DNA of 64,000 nt from Paraflavitalea soli (GCF_003555545.1 NZ_CP032157.1:1802546-1866545), one strand, 5' to 3'. Positions 27,601 to 35,820 are shown, numbered from the stretch's first letter. Translations and numbers: made by a program. Notes: generated by a model not told the origin, from the letters alone.

Positions 27601-30600
27601 CAAAAACCACAAAGACCTGGTGGCCTTTGTGGTCATGAAAGAGACCGGCACACCAGATCAGCAAACAGTAGCCGAACCAGTGTTCGACAGAGCTGCTATC
27701 CTGGCGCAACTGCAAAGCAGTTTGCCCGCTTACATGATTCCTTCCCGCATAGTACCCATTGCAGCCATGCCCCTTACCGCCAATGGGAAAGTAGACAAAC
27801 AAAAACTGAAAGCCCTGCCCATCACCGACACAGCCGTCAATACCAATACTTACACACCGCCAGCCAATGCAACCGAAGCACAACTGGCAGCCATCTGGCA
27901 AAGACTCCTGTCGCAGGAACAAATAGGCATCCACGACAATTTCTTTTCCATCGGCGGACATTCCCTGCTGGCCATGCGCGTGGTATCCGCCATCCGCCAT
28001 GAGATGGGCATGGAAACAGGTATCCGCGATCTTTTTGCAGCGCCTACCATCCATACATTGGCCACCCTCCTGGCCGATCGGGCACAGGTGAAACTATTGC
28101 CTGCTATACAACCCACCGCTCCGGCAGATAAGATACCCTTGTCTTTTGCCCAGGAACGTTTATTGTTTATCGACCGGTTACAGGGAAGCGTTCAATACCA
28201 TATTCCCATTGTATTGCGACTGGAAGGTCAGCTGCATAATGCCTACCTGGAAAATGCTTTCCGCGCCATCATCCAAAGGCATACCGTTTTACGTACCGTC
28301 ATCCGCGAGGAAAATGGTATCGGTTACCAACACATCATGCCGGCCAACGATTGGACAATGCAGAGCACCCAGGCCGAAGCGCTGGCGTTGTCTGGCATAA
28401 GCAGGCAGCAATGGATAGAGGGCATCATCAGGAAGCCTTTCGACCTGGCCAATGATCCCATGTTGAAAGTAGGATTGCTGGAAATATCCAATAAAGAACA
28501 TATCCTCGTAGTATTGATGCACCACATCGCCTCCGATGGCTGGTCCATCAGCATCCTCGTGAATGAACTTACCGAGCTCTACCAAAGCCAGGCGCAGCAC
28601 CGTGCGCCGTTGTTGAAACCCTTACCCGTGCAGTATACAGACTATGCCATTTGGCAGCGCAACCATTTGTCTGGTGAAGTACTGGAGGAAAAAGTACAGT
28701 ACTGGAAAGACCAGTTGACCGGCCTTACTCCATTGGAATTACAAACCGACCGTCCACGGGCTGCTATGCAAAGCATCAATGGAGCATCCGTTAGTACACT
28801 CCTCGATAAAGCCCTGTTGGATCAGTTGCAACAACTTTCCCAAAGCAGGGAAGCTACCTTGTTCATGACCTTGCTGAGCGCATTGAAAATATTGCTGTTC
28901 CGGTATACCGGTCAGTCCGATATCTGTATCGGCTGCCCCATTGCAGGCCGCCAGCAACAGGAAGTGGAAGGGCTGATCGGGTTCTTTGTCAACACCCTGC
29001 CCCTGCGCAGTCAGTTAGATGCCAATGCATCCTTTGAAGACCTCCTGCAACAGGTGAAGCATACCACACTCGGCGCTTATGAACACCAGGACCTGCCCTT
29101 TGAAAAAATGGTGGAGTCCCTCGATATGGAACGAGACCTCAGCCGTACACCTGTGTTCCAGGTCACCCTCACCTTACAAAACACACCCGATGCCGATGAG
29201 TTTGAACTGGGCGATATCCGCTTCTATGAAGAAAACAACCGCAGCGTGAATGCCAAGTTCGACTTTGGTCTCAGCATCACAGAATCCTCCGATGGCCTGT
29301 ACCTCCACATGGTGTATGGCAGTGATCTTTTTGAAGAGCGCACCATCACCAGCCTGCTGCGCCATTATGAACAACTCCTGCGGCAGATTGTCCTGCACAG
29401 CGAAAGACCCATTGGCAAATTGAAATTCCTGCAGCCGGCTGAAGAGCAGCAATTACGCGTGGCAGACAACAATACCAGCTTTGATGTTCCGGCACAGGCT
29501 ACCTTAATAACGCTCTTTGAAGAACAGGTTCGCAAAACACCCGTATCAACAGCCCTCACCATGGGCACCACCGCTTTAACCTACCAGCAGTTGGATCAAC
29601 GCGCACAACGCCTGGCAACCTATTTGATCAGCAGGGGAGTGACCACCGAAACCCTCGTGCCCATTTGTGTAGACAGGTCTCCCGAAATGATCATCGCCCT
29701 GCTCGGCGTATTAAAATCTGGTGGCGCTTATGTCCCCATCGACCCGGAATACCCCGCAGCCCGTATTCAGTATATATTGGAAGATACAGGTGCTACACGT
29801 ATACTTACCGACAGAGCCAACAGTGCCATGGTAAAAACACATTTTACCGGAGAGGTGATCACTATAGAACAAGCCATCACCGATCCAATCACTGCAACTC
29901 AGGTGCAATTGCCGCCAGCGCCCCATCACCTGGCCTATGTGATTTATACCTCCGGGTCTACCGGCAAACCCAAAGGCGTATTGGTAGAACATCAGTCCAT
30001 CGTGAATTACCTCAGTTACCAGTCCCGCTATTTTGGCATTACGATCGATGACCGCATACTCCAGCTCGCCAGCTATTGCTTCGATGCATCCATAGAACAG
30101 ATATTCCTCCCCCTGCTGAATGGCGCCACACTTGTATTGGTGAGCGAGGCCATTCGTACCGATAAATATTGGTTAGCGGCCTACCTCGAAGAGCAGCGCG
30201 TTACCCATATACATGCCACACCTGCTTTCCTCAATACCATGGAGCCTGGTACCTACGGAGGCCTGAAGCGTGTTGTGGCCGGTGGTGAAATGTGCAGCAA
30301 GGCCCTGGCCAGTCAATGGACCCCATTCGTACATTTCTATAACAAATACGGTCCCACAGAAACCACCATTAGCGTATTGGAGTACCATTGTGAGGCCGGT
30401 GCTCCTATTGCCGGCAACAGCGTACCCCTGGGCAAACCCGTAGGCAATACCGCTGCCTATATACTCGATGCTTCGCAGGAGTTGCTTCCCATTGGCGCAG
30501 CCGGCGAATTGTATATTGGTGGCATCCAGGTGGCGCGTGGTTACCTTCATCAACCCGCACTGAACACTGAAAAGTTCATCCCCGATACTTTTACCGGCCA

Positions 30601-33600
30601 GGGAAGACTATACCGCACGGGCGATACCTGCCGGCGGCTGCACGATGGTAGCATCGAATTCATCGGTCGTAAGGACGACCAGGTAAAGATCAGGGGGTAC
30701 CGTATCGAAACAGGGGAAATAGAACGTGTACTGCAACAAGGCCCAGGCATCAGCCAGGGTGTGGTGATCATACAGGAAGATGTACAAGGCGATAAAACAC
30801 TTGCTGCTTACTATGTGGCAACAAAGGACACCCAAAAGGAAAGTATACTACAATACCTCCGCGAACAATTGCCAGCCTATATGGTACCGCCGGTATTGAT
30901 ACAGGTACAAGATATACCACGCAATACCAGTGGTAAGGCCGACCGGCGTAAACTACAGGCTATGGCTGCTACAGCCGGCCACGGAAATGCTTCCACTTAC
31001 GAAGCACCGGCCAATAGCAAAGAAGAAGCGTTGGTCACCATCTGGCAGCGGTTGCTACGCATAGAAAAGATCGGCGTGCACGATAATTTCTTCCGTCTCG
31101 GTGGTCATTCCCTCATCGCCATGCGGCTCATTGCCGCCATTCGTAAAGAACTGCATACAGAAGCCGGCATCAAAGATATTTTTACGTATCCCACCATCAG
31201 GGAACTGGCCAACAAACTGTTCACCGGTCAACAGCATTCCATACCCGCCCTTATGCCTGTGAAGGATTGGCAGGGGCCCATTCCTCTGTCCTTTGCACAG
31301 GAACGGCTTTGGTTTATCCACCAGCTGCAGGGTAGTACACAATACCATATGCGTTACCGCCTTCAATGGAATGGGCACCTTGATGTGGGATTCCTTACCA
31401 CTGCTTTCCGAAAAATTGTAGAACGGCACCAGGTATTGCGTACAGTTATTGGCCAGGAAGAGGGAGTAGGGTACCAGTCTATCCAGCCAGCCACAGCCTG
31501 GAATCTTCAATACCACCAGGCCGAAGAACTGATGGCAGTCCACGGCAGCGTACAGCAGTTTTGGGATACCATGGCACAAACTCCTTTCGATCTTTCCCGC
31601 GACAATATGCTGAAAGTATGGCTGGTCCGATTCAGTGAGCAGGAGCATTGCCTGTTCATGCTCATGCACCATATTGCCGCAGATGGCTTGTCCGTTAACA
31701 TCCTGCGCGAAGAGCTGGCAGAATTGTACAATAGTTACCTGGAGCATCGGCCGGCCACCTTAAAAGATTTACCCGTGCAATACAGCGACCATGCCATCTG
31801 GCAAAGGAACAACCTGCAGGGGGAGGTATTGAATAATAAGCTCAGCTATTGGAAAAAGCAATTGCAACAGGTGCCGCCATTGGAATTACCGACCGACTTT
31901 CCCCGTCCATCTGTACAAACTGCGCGCGGTGCAGGCATCATTACCAACATCGATAATCAACAACTCGATGCATTGACTAGGCTGGCACAGCAGGAGGGCG
32001 TTACCCTATACATGCTTTTATTAACTGCCTTCAAGGTATTGTTACACCGCTATAGCGGGCAAACAGATATCTGTGTAGGCACACCTGTTGCGGGCCGCAG
32101 TCAACAGGAAACAGAACACCTCATTGGTTTTTTTGCCAATACACTGGCACTGCGCAGCCAGGTGGAAACAGGCAGCACCTTTACAACCTTACTACAACAA
32201 GTAAAGCAAACCACCTTGCAGGCCTATGAGCACCAAGACCTGCCCTTCGAAAAACTGGTAGAAGCCCTGCAGCCCGAGCGCGACCTTAGTCGTACGCCTT
32301 TATTCCAGGTCATGTTTGCCTGGCAGCATACCAATGCCGATACCAGGCCCGTCCTGCAGGGTATTGCGGAGAATGCAGGTACCCAATCCAACCTGCGGGC
32401 AGCAGCTATCACCGTACCATATGACCTTACCATGAATGTGCGGGAATCCCCTACAGGCATACGCTTTTCTTTACTGTATGCTGTTGATCTCTTTTCCCCT
32501 GCTACCATCCAACGCATGCTGGACCAATACATCCACCTGCTGCAAACACTGGTACAAAATAGCCAGGCCCTCATCGGAGAGCTCGCGTTGCCCAACGAAC
32601 AGGAGCGCAGGCAGTTACTCGAAACATTCAACAATACCACCGTTGATTATCCTGCCGACACTTCCATCATCGACCTCTTCGCCCGGCAGGTACAGCAAAC
32701 GCCTTCTGCCACTGCTGTACTGTGCAGGGAGCAAACCATTACCTACCAACAATTGAATGAGTGCTCCACACAATTGGCCCGGCTGTTGGCGGGTAAAGGG
32801 ATCAAAGAAGGACAATGCGTGGCTGTCTGTGTCAACAGGTCCATCAATATGGTCATCGCTATTTTGGCCGTATTGAAGGCCGGCGCGGCCTATGTGCCCA
32901 TCGATCCGGCCTATCCTGCGGAACGTACACGTTTCATGTTGGAAGATTCCCGTACTACCTTGGTGCTTACAGAATCTTCCATCATATTGCCAGGCAACCA
33001 CCAGCGCATTGACCTGGATACAATAGAACTTACCTTGTCCGCTGATCCGCAGATATTACCCACCCCCCTTACTCATCAGCTGGCCTACGTGATCTATACG
33101 TCAGGTTCAACCGGTCGGCCAAAGGGCGTCATGATCAGTCACGAAAGCATGTATGCCTTTATTAGTTGGTGTAAGGACGAGTTTCGCCAAAGCAATGTAG
33201 ACTGCGTATATGCCGTCACATCAATTTGCTTCGACCTTTCCATTTTTGAATTGTTCTATCCCCTCACCAGTGGTATACCAATCAGGCTGCTCGAAAACGG
33301 CTTGCAGATCGGCAATTACCTTCCTCGCGACAAAAACGTATTGATCAATACTGTGCCGTCGATGGTACAGGCCTTGCTGGCAGCAGAAGTCGATCTTTCA
33401 CCAGTATCCGTATTGAATATGGCAGGCGAGCCTATTCCCCAAAGCCTGCTCATGCAACTCGATACCCAGGCAATGGAAGTGCGCAACCTGTATGGCCCTT
33501 CAGAAGATACAACCTATTCTACCATGTACAGGCTCTCCAATGAAGGTCCTGTGTTTATTGGCAAGCCCATTGCCAATACACGTGTCTATATACTGGATCA

Positions 33601-35239
33601 AAGCCAGCGTTTGCAGCCAATAGGAGTGGCAGGCGAGATATGCCTGGCAGGGAAAGGGCTGGCCCACGGTTACCTGCACCAGGAGGCATTAACCAGGGAG
33701 CGTTTTGTCCCGGATCCTTTCAGCCCGATACCAGCACAAACCATGTACCGCACCGGTGACCTGGGCAGGTGGAGAGAAGATGGCAATATCGAATACCTGG
33801 GCAGGATCGACAACCAGGTGAAAATAAGAGGATACAGGATTGAGCCCGGGGAAATAGAAACCGCCTTGCTGAAGTTGCAGGGCGTAAAAGAAGCAGCCGT
33901 GATCGCCATGAACGAAGAACAGGAGAAACAACTGGTAGCCTTTGTGGTGACCGGTGAACAGTACGTAGCTGATAAAGCCATGGAACAATTAAAAGCGGGC
34001 CTGCCCAAATACATGGTACCTGCGTCCATCGTGTCCGTAGAGGCCATTCCTTTAACGCCCAATGGTAAGGTGGACCGGAAGCAACTCGCATTGCTTAAAC
34101 CTGTCAAAACGAAGCGCGCTAAGGTCTTCACGCCAGCCAGTCCTACCGAAGAGATACTGGTGAAGCTCTGGCAGGAAATGCTGGGTCAGCAACAAGTAAG
34201 CGTTACTGATAATTTCTTTGAGTTGGGAGGCCATTCCCTCATCATGATCCGGTTATTGCACCGCATGAAAGGAGAGGGTCTGGTTTTACAATTGCGGGAC
34301 CTATACCAATACCAAACCATCCGCGAACAGGCAAGAGCTATACAACAAATGGTCGTAGCAGAGACGCCCGCAACACAGCAGTCAGCGCCTTCCCCCATCA
34401 TAACGTCGCCTGTCAACAGGCACCTGCTGCTATTACAGCCAACAGGTGAAGGAAGGCCCATCTTCATCGTGCCTGGTTCCAACGGTATCAGTGAAGGGTA
34501 TGATGAATTAGCGACTGAATTTACAGGTGTCTGCCCCGTATATGGCATACAAATGCAGGGTGTGTTTGAGGGCGAAAAACCACTCACCGATATCCGCCAG
34601 ATAGCCGCTTTGCACAACAGGTGGATACGCGAAGTACAACCTTCGGGTCCATATCGCCTGATCGGTCATTCCTTTGGCGCCCATGTGGTCTATGAAATGG
34701 CACACCAGTTGGAGCAGCAGGGGGAAGTGATTGAATGTATTGCTATGCTCGATAAGCATCCACAGAAGCGCAGACTGCGTATTGATGATCCCGTGGCTTT
34801 TGCGTGGCAGGCCGTAGCCGATATGTTCACTACTTACAAATGGACACTCACTGGCAGTGAGCCAGATCTGCTGGCGATGGAAGTCTCTCTGACCGGCGAG
34901 GATGTCATGACCAATTTCCACCAGATAACCACCTGGATAGCCAAAACCCAACCTGATCCTCATGGCGCCCTGGCCCATGGACTCCGCCTGTTGCAGCTCC
35001 GGCTCACCAATGCCTTGCTCGATTATAAGTTGCTGGGCCGGCTCAAAGCACCCCTCATCATCGCCCGCGCAGCAGAAGCCGCCTGGCAGGATTGGGGCGA
35101 AGATCTCGGTTGGCAGAAAAGAACCAGCCAGGCGATTCCATTGCTGGTGCCTGGTGATCATTTCTCTATGATTAAGGAAGCTGGAGCGCGGGTGTTGGGA
35201 GAGATTATAAAAAGAAAATTGGGAGAGTGTTCTGTATAA
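18605..35239 (+). CDS. Five-module NRPS (C-A-PCP) x5 with terminal thioesterase; no normal start codon before first C domain
   Basis: The frame opens after a stop at 18602-18604. No ATG, GTG or TTG occurs before 18731, which lies inside the first C domain and beyond its core motif SFAQERLWFLDRL. Residues are numbered from that ATG (5502 aa). Carrier serines are S966, S2013, S3078, S4127 and S5169. All five C domains have HHIAxDG. Hand-read A codes: module 1 DVEQVCEVS (unassigned); module 2 DAEDIGEVT (acidic pocket, Lys/Orn-like guess); module 3 DAFFLGAAF (Ile/Val-like); module 4 DAEHVGKIS (unassigned; pocket Lys); module 5 DLFNNALTY (Ala). There are no E or methyltransferase domains. The type I thioesterase (5231-5500) has GHSFG (S5314), a probable acid D5341 and H5477, and should release the peptide by hydrolysis or cyclisation. 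As the only TE-bearing protein it ends the assembly line. It probably continues the preceding polypeptide by slippage. Confidence 0.9.
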   Translation, partial: KKKPEPRRLTPTAVERPDQLPLSFAQERLWFLDRLQGSIQYHMPFVCRLEGALNVAILESAFRAIIARHEVLRTVIREANGIGYQVILPGDTWSIQQITAQEIQAAQQSIQEYIETWTAQPFDLANDAMLRVALINESPRQHSLVVLMHHIASDGWSVGVLIEELVSTYQQFLVNRPSLLKPLPLQYADYAIWQRDYLSGSLLQTKLHYWETQLKDLAPLDLSTDFPRPLVQSLNGGALARKLDRSLTSRLHSLSNQEGVTLFMTLLGVFNILLWKYTRQSDICVGTPFAGRQQEQLEALIGFFVNMIALRNQVDGEQSFPSFLHQVKNNTLQAFEHQDLPFGKIVEVLEVERDMSRTPVFQVMFALEERTETSQLQLGAVQLKPAESNSINASYDLSFTITNDSTGLVLNMIYASDLFEEDTIDRMLGHYEQLLRAVVNNPGTTLRQLSMISPAEEAWVINTCNDTAAEFPAEETIASLFARKAKEFATNTAVVFEGAQLTYEQLDKRANQLARYLRSKGITQETFVPICFDPSFDMIISILAVLKTGAAYVPIDPTYPAARIEFMIKDTAATLALTAASHKHLLEQAGCYCICAGEDEASVNSLPDTPLPLGITPRSLAYVIYTSGSTGQPKGVLIEQRGVTNLITSLTKRFGVTTDDRILQFLNYCFDVSVEQIFLAFFNGATLVLISRHQRLDGWKEILVRDRVTHMQATGGFLTQMEAGHYGGLKRVVNCGEPCSKELAERWSGYATFFNEYGPTEITVSATLQQCDQAYLDQVATPDVGTPLANMRAYILDEYGKPVPVGVVGELYLAGVGVARGYLNREEQTIQRFLPDPFYPGARMYRTGDLARRKKNGLIECLGRIDTQVKVRGYRIETGEIEHALLSIPGVQQAVVLAVDKIKGVKQLIAYLVVNASFHQPQAMQQLKENLPEYMVPSFLVELKAFPLNSNGKVDRKVLAEIPVETSNIQYEAPAGAWEERMATIWKQLLAIDTIGANDNFFKRGGHSLLGIRLIALLRHEFGIEVQVRELFAAPTIRSLCTLVANRKQTTSQPRIQRYIQQQHVPLSFAQERLWFIDKLQGSVAYNMPWVFKLQGTLDRNRLETAFRLLIDRHSIFRTVIREEEGIAYQEILPASAWHMKHTDIRTIPGGENGWQVYSRQAIAAPFDLSADYMLRVELITISTSAYKLIATIHHIAFDGWSIGIMVEELMELYSSLTRQRTPNLKELPIRYTDYAIWQRQYLAGEILQQKLNYWKDQLQHTEPLALPTDHKRSRDNGAGGAVITRVLNSQLHQSLLQLSQQLGATLFMTLLSAFKVLLHRYCAQSDICVGVPISGRQQQELEGMIGFFVNTLVLRSQVEPNMPFSTLLEQVKQSTLDAYEHQDLPFEKIVEALEVERDMDHTPVFQVMFALQNMPGSKTLELEGIRFSGEMEGSEFAQFDLSLDVKEEPEGLYLHMFYATALFYPATIQRLLDHFTQLLQAITANSATPVGSLSMLGEEEAAQMTGQHNNNVQPAFLGHTIVERFEEQVRSTPAATALVFEENSITYKDLNDRADQLAAYLQAQGVQPETLVPVCCSRSMDMIIALLAIMKAGGAYVPIDPAYPAERLRHILEDTKASIALTTIAHQHLFTPLFTGTIIQADGPAWQGTTFTRIHHPLQPQQLAYVIYTSGSTGKPRGVLIEHQGVVNMILRRTQAYAFTAEERVLLLASYCFDASVEQIFLALLNGHTLVIASEETARDSYHIEELLRKERITHLDTTPGIISTLTPGSYGSLKRIISGGEACPHSLIKDWSPYVACYNEYGPTETTVTVIENEGSLFSPATDTVPIGVPGPNVTAYILDAAMNPVPTGVTGELYIGGIQVARGYLNLPELTQQKFVPDPFTTGGRLYRTGDNCRRLPNGYIEYLGRIDEQVKIRGYRIEPGEIENTLRRAPGIIQAVVMLLQDQQGSTALAAFVVTSGEFEKGSAFSWLHNQLPAYMVPARLIPVERIPVTAHGKTDKRALQLLAASAEEPAIPYAPPLNEMEKAMAAIWQTLLRVESIGMHDNFFRLGGHSLLGMRLIAAMRKELAIEVKIHDLFLYPTIRQLVGKVTRSWQEPQDILQLSDDLALRSPLSFAQERLWFIDQLQHSVQYHMPYMFRVHGNLDVEALNNSFRNIIERHEVLRTVIRQENGVGYQYVQPASDWNLQYLQAADVLAAHHSLQQYMDELIATPFDLANDPMIKVYLIRTGEQDYKMLLLLHHIAADGWSIAILLQELTAGYQAITQQQPIDLPPLPMQYREYAARQRTHLAGEILEEKRRYWTTQLTGVTPLELFTDHPRPAIQSIQGKTISKLLSEDLLDQLLAYSQQQEVTLFMTVLTAWKILLFRYTGQTDICIGSPTAGRLQVEMEGMIGFFINTIPLRSQLSGEASFEELLHQVKQTTLAAFEHQDLPFEKMVENLDIDRDLSRTPVFQVVFSVETPAAEEGPGFNDLHIIPESTGTVTAKFDLALTLTASPDGLLLSMTYCSDLFSELTIRNMLTHYGQLMEQLMANRRSPVGALKLTAREEEKQLLYAFNNTATTYPAHKDLVQLFEEQVLLTPNAIALVFEDTSFTYRQLSKRSDQLAHYLLTKGVGEETLVPVCMHRSVDLIISILGILKAGGAYVPIDPAYPASRISYMLEDTRAAVILSQSQVSLPGDLPATCESINIDQISLSQYPTGRPSVLIRPSSLAYIMYTSGSTGTPKGVQIEHRNIVSLVKNVDYMTLDNQQVILSTGSPSFDASTFEYWAALLNGGKLVMCTQETLLDIKALKALIAQQQPTTMFFTTGWFNELIEADTSLFQSLQTVLTGGEKGSLAHFAKLRDACPHLKIINAYGPTENSAFSTSFPMHTADLRKEVPIGYPLANRRTYILNDHRRLCPVGVVGEICVGGDGLARGYLNQPALTSRQFIDDPFNAGQRLYKTGDLGRWTANGAIEFLGRKDEQVKIRGHRIEPGEIENILLAIPLVQQAAVITLQDSNKNHKDLVAFVVMKETGTPDQQTVAEPVFDRAAILAQLQSSLPAYMIPSRIVPIAAMPLTANGKVDKQKLKALPITDTAVNTNTYTPPANATEAQLAAIWQRLLSQEQIGIHDNFFSIGGHSLLAMRVVSAIRHEMGMETGIRDLFAAPTIHTLATLLADRAQVKLLPAIQPTAPADKIPLSFAQERLLFIDRLQGSVQYHIPIVLRLEGQLHNAYLENAFRAIIQRHTVLRTVIREENGIGYQHIMPANDWTMQSTQAEALALSGISRQQWIEGIIRKPFDLANDPMLKVGLLEISNKEHILVVLMHHIASDGWSISILVNELTELYQSQAQHRAPLLKPLPVQYTDYAIWQRNHLSGEVLEEKVQYWKDQLTGLTPLELQTDRPRAAMQSINGASVSTLLDKALLDQLQQLSQSREATLFMTLLSALKILLFRYTGQSDICIGCPIAGRQQQEVEGLIGFFVNTLPLRSQLDANASFEDLLQQVKHTTLGAYEHQDLPFEKMVESLDMERDLSRTPVFQVTLTLQNTPDADEFELGDIRFYEENNRSVNAKFDFGLSITESSDGLYLHMVYGSDLFEERTITSLLRHYEQLLRQIVLHSERPIGKLKFLQPAEEQQLRVADNNTSFDVPAQATLITLFEEQVRKTPVSTALTMGTTALTYQQLDQRAQRLATYLISRGVTTETLVPICVDRSPEMIIALLGVLKSGGAYVPIDPEYPAARIQYILEDTGATRILTDRANSAMVKTHFTGEVITIEQAITDPITATQVQLPPAPHHLAYVIYTSGSTGKPKGVLVEHQSIVNYLSYQSRYFGITIDDRILQLASYCFDASIEQIFLPLLNGATLVLVSEAIRTDKYWLAAYLEEQRVTHIHATPAFLNTMEPGTYGGLKRVVAGGEMCSKALASQWTPFVHFYNKYGPTETTISVLEYHCEAGAPIAGNSVPLGKPVGNTAAYILDASQELLPIGAAGELYIGGIQVARGYLHQPALNTEKFIPDTFTGQGRLYRTGDTCRRLHDGSIEFIGRKDDQVKIRGYRIETGEIERVLQQGPGISQGVVIIQEDVQGDKTLAAYYVATKDTQKESILQYLREQLPAYMVPPVLIQVQDIPRNTSGKADRRKLQAMAATAGHGNASTYEAPANSKEEALVTIWQRLLRIEKIGVHDNFFRLGGHSLIAMRLIAAIRKELHTEAGIKDIFTYPTIRELANKLFTGQQHSIPALMPVKDWQGPIPLSFAQERLWFIHQLQGSTQYHMRYRLQWNGHLDVGFLTTAFRKIVERHQVLRTVIGQEEGVGYQSIQPATAWNLQYHQAEELMAVHGSVQQFWDTMAQTPFDLSRDNMLKVWLVRFSEQEHCLFMLMHHIAADGLSVNILREELAELYNSYLEHRPATLKDLPVQYSDHAIWQRNNLQGEVLNNKLSYWKKQLQQVPPLELPTDFPRPSVQTARGAGIITNIDNQQLDALTRLAQQEGVTLYMLLLTAFKVLLHRYSGQTDICVGTPVAGRSQQETEHLIGFFANTLALRSQVETGSTFTTLLQQVKQTTLQAYEHQDLPFEKLVEALQPERDLSRTPLFQVMFAWQHTNADTRPVLQGIAENAGTQSNLRAAAITVPYDLTMNVRESPTGIRFSLLYAVDLFSPATIQRMLDQYIHLLQTLVQNSQALIGELALPNEQERRQLLETFNNTTVDYPADTSIIDLFARQVQQTPSATAVLCREQTITYQQLNECSTQLARLLAGKGIKEGQCVAVCVNRSINMVIAILAVLKAGAAYVPIDPAYPAERTRFMLEDSRTTLVLTESSIILPGNHQRIDLDTIELTLSADPQILPTPLTHQLAYVIYTSGSTGRPKGVMISHESMYAFISWCKDEFRQSNVDCVYAVTSICFDLSIFELFYPLTSGIPIRLLENGLQIGNYLPRDKNVLINTVPSMVQALLAAEVDLSPVSVLNMAGEPIPQSLLMQLDTQAMEVRNLYGPSEDTTYSTMYRLSNEGPVFIGKPIANTRVYILDQSQRLQPIGVAGEICLAGKGLAHGYLHQEALTRERFVPDPFSPIPAQTMYRTGDLGRWREDGNIEYLGRIDNQVKIRGYRIEPGEIETALLKLQGVKEAAVIAMNEEQEKQLVAFVVTGEQYVADKAMEQLKAGLPKYMVPASIVSVEAIPLTPNGKVDRKQLALLKPVKTKRAKVFTPASPTEEILVKLWQEMLGQQQVSVTDNFFELGGHSLIMIRLLHRMKGEGLVLQLRDLYQYQTIREQARAIQQMVVAETPATQQSAPSPIITSPVNRHLLLLQPTGEGRPIFIVPGSNGISEGYDELATEFTGVCPVYGIQMQGVFEGEKPLTDIRQIAALHNRWIREVQPSGPYRLIGHSFGAHVVYEMAHQLEQQGEVIECIAMLDKHPQKRRLRIDDPVAFAWQAVADMFTTYKWTLTGSEPDLLAMEVSLTGEDVMTNFHQITTWIAKTQPDPHGALAHGLRLLQLRLTNALLDYKLLGRLKAPLIIARAAEAAWQDWGEDLGWQKRTSQAIPLLVPGDHFSMIKEAGARVLGEIIKRKLGECSV

Positions 35240-35245
35240 AGTTAC

Positions 35246-35707
35246 CTATATCATTTCGAAGGAAGGTTTCACCATCCCCCAAAACTCATCCAATGCGATG
35301 ATCCGGGGTTTCAAAAAGGAGATAATAGTGGCCCAGTCAGCCTGCTGATGGATATTGACACCCGGGAGCGTTTTGCTGATGCTACTGATCGTTTTGCCGT
35401 ATTCGTCCTGCTTAGCATTCTCCCACACCCAGTCATCTTCTCCCAGCGTAGCTTCGAGGAAGGTTTTTAATTGTTGAAATTGTTCGTAGTGCAACTGCCG
35501 CGTCGTGGGGTTACTGTTCGACAACTGGATCTTTATGACTGCGCGGTCCCGGTCGGCATCCATTTTAAAGTGAATACCGCCAACCCCCGTTTTATAATTG
35601 AGCCAGCTGACTGGTTGCCCCTCAGCCGATAACACCGGCTGCATATACTTGCCGAATGCTGTCCAGAATGCTTGCTTTTGTTTAGATACTTCCTCCCTGG
35701 TGTACAT
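35246..35707 (-). CDS. DUF4268 domain protein
   Basis: A 153-residue soluble protein with no signal peptide. It starts MYTREEVSKQKQAFW and carries the conserved DUF4268 patterns WLNYKTGVGGIHFKMDAD and ISFLKPRIIALDEFW, so the whole protein is one such domain. DUF4268 proteins are common in Bacteroidota; some relatives sit beside nuclease-like folds, but the function of the stand-alone form is not known to me. The gene converges on the synthetase operon with six bases between the two stop codons. A + strand terminator lies beyond it, so synthetase transcripts may run antisense across it. No functional link to peptide synthesis is evident. Confidence 0.8.
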   Translation of the reverse strand: MYTREEVSKQKQAFWTAFGKYMQPVLSAEGQPVSWLNYKTGVGGIHFKMDADRDRAVIKIQLSNSNPTTRQLHYEQFQQLKTFLEATLGEDDWVWENAKQDEYGKTISSISKTLPGVNIHQQADWATIISFLKPRIIALDEFWGMVKPSFEMI

Positions 35708-35772
35708 GCCAATACATTATTATTGCAAGATACGGCCCTTTACCCCACTCATTGATCTTCATCCTTCTTTTT

Positions 35773-35795
35773 AGCCGCAGCCTGCGGTTATTTTT
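35773..35795 (+). terminator. Predicted Rho-independent terminator, + strand (end of synthetase operon)
   Basis: A seven-pair stem (35773-35779 with 35783-35789, one G-U pair) has a three-base loop and is followed by ATTTTT. It faces transcripts from the left and is the first convincing + strand terminator after the synthetase stop, about 530 bases downstream and beyond the convergent DUF4268 gene. Confidence 0.5.
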
Positions 35796-35820
35796 CATCA
35801 TACAGGTACATGTATTCTGC

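Noticed and set aside
18660-34260. Repeats as a CRISPR or simple tandem repeat
   Set aside because: The repeat unit is over 3 kb and coincides with synthetase modules; there are no short repeats with spacers.
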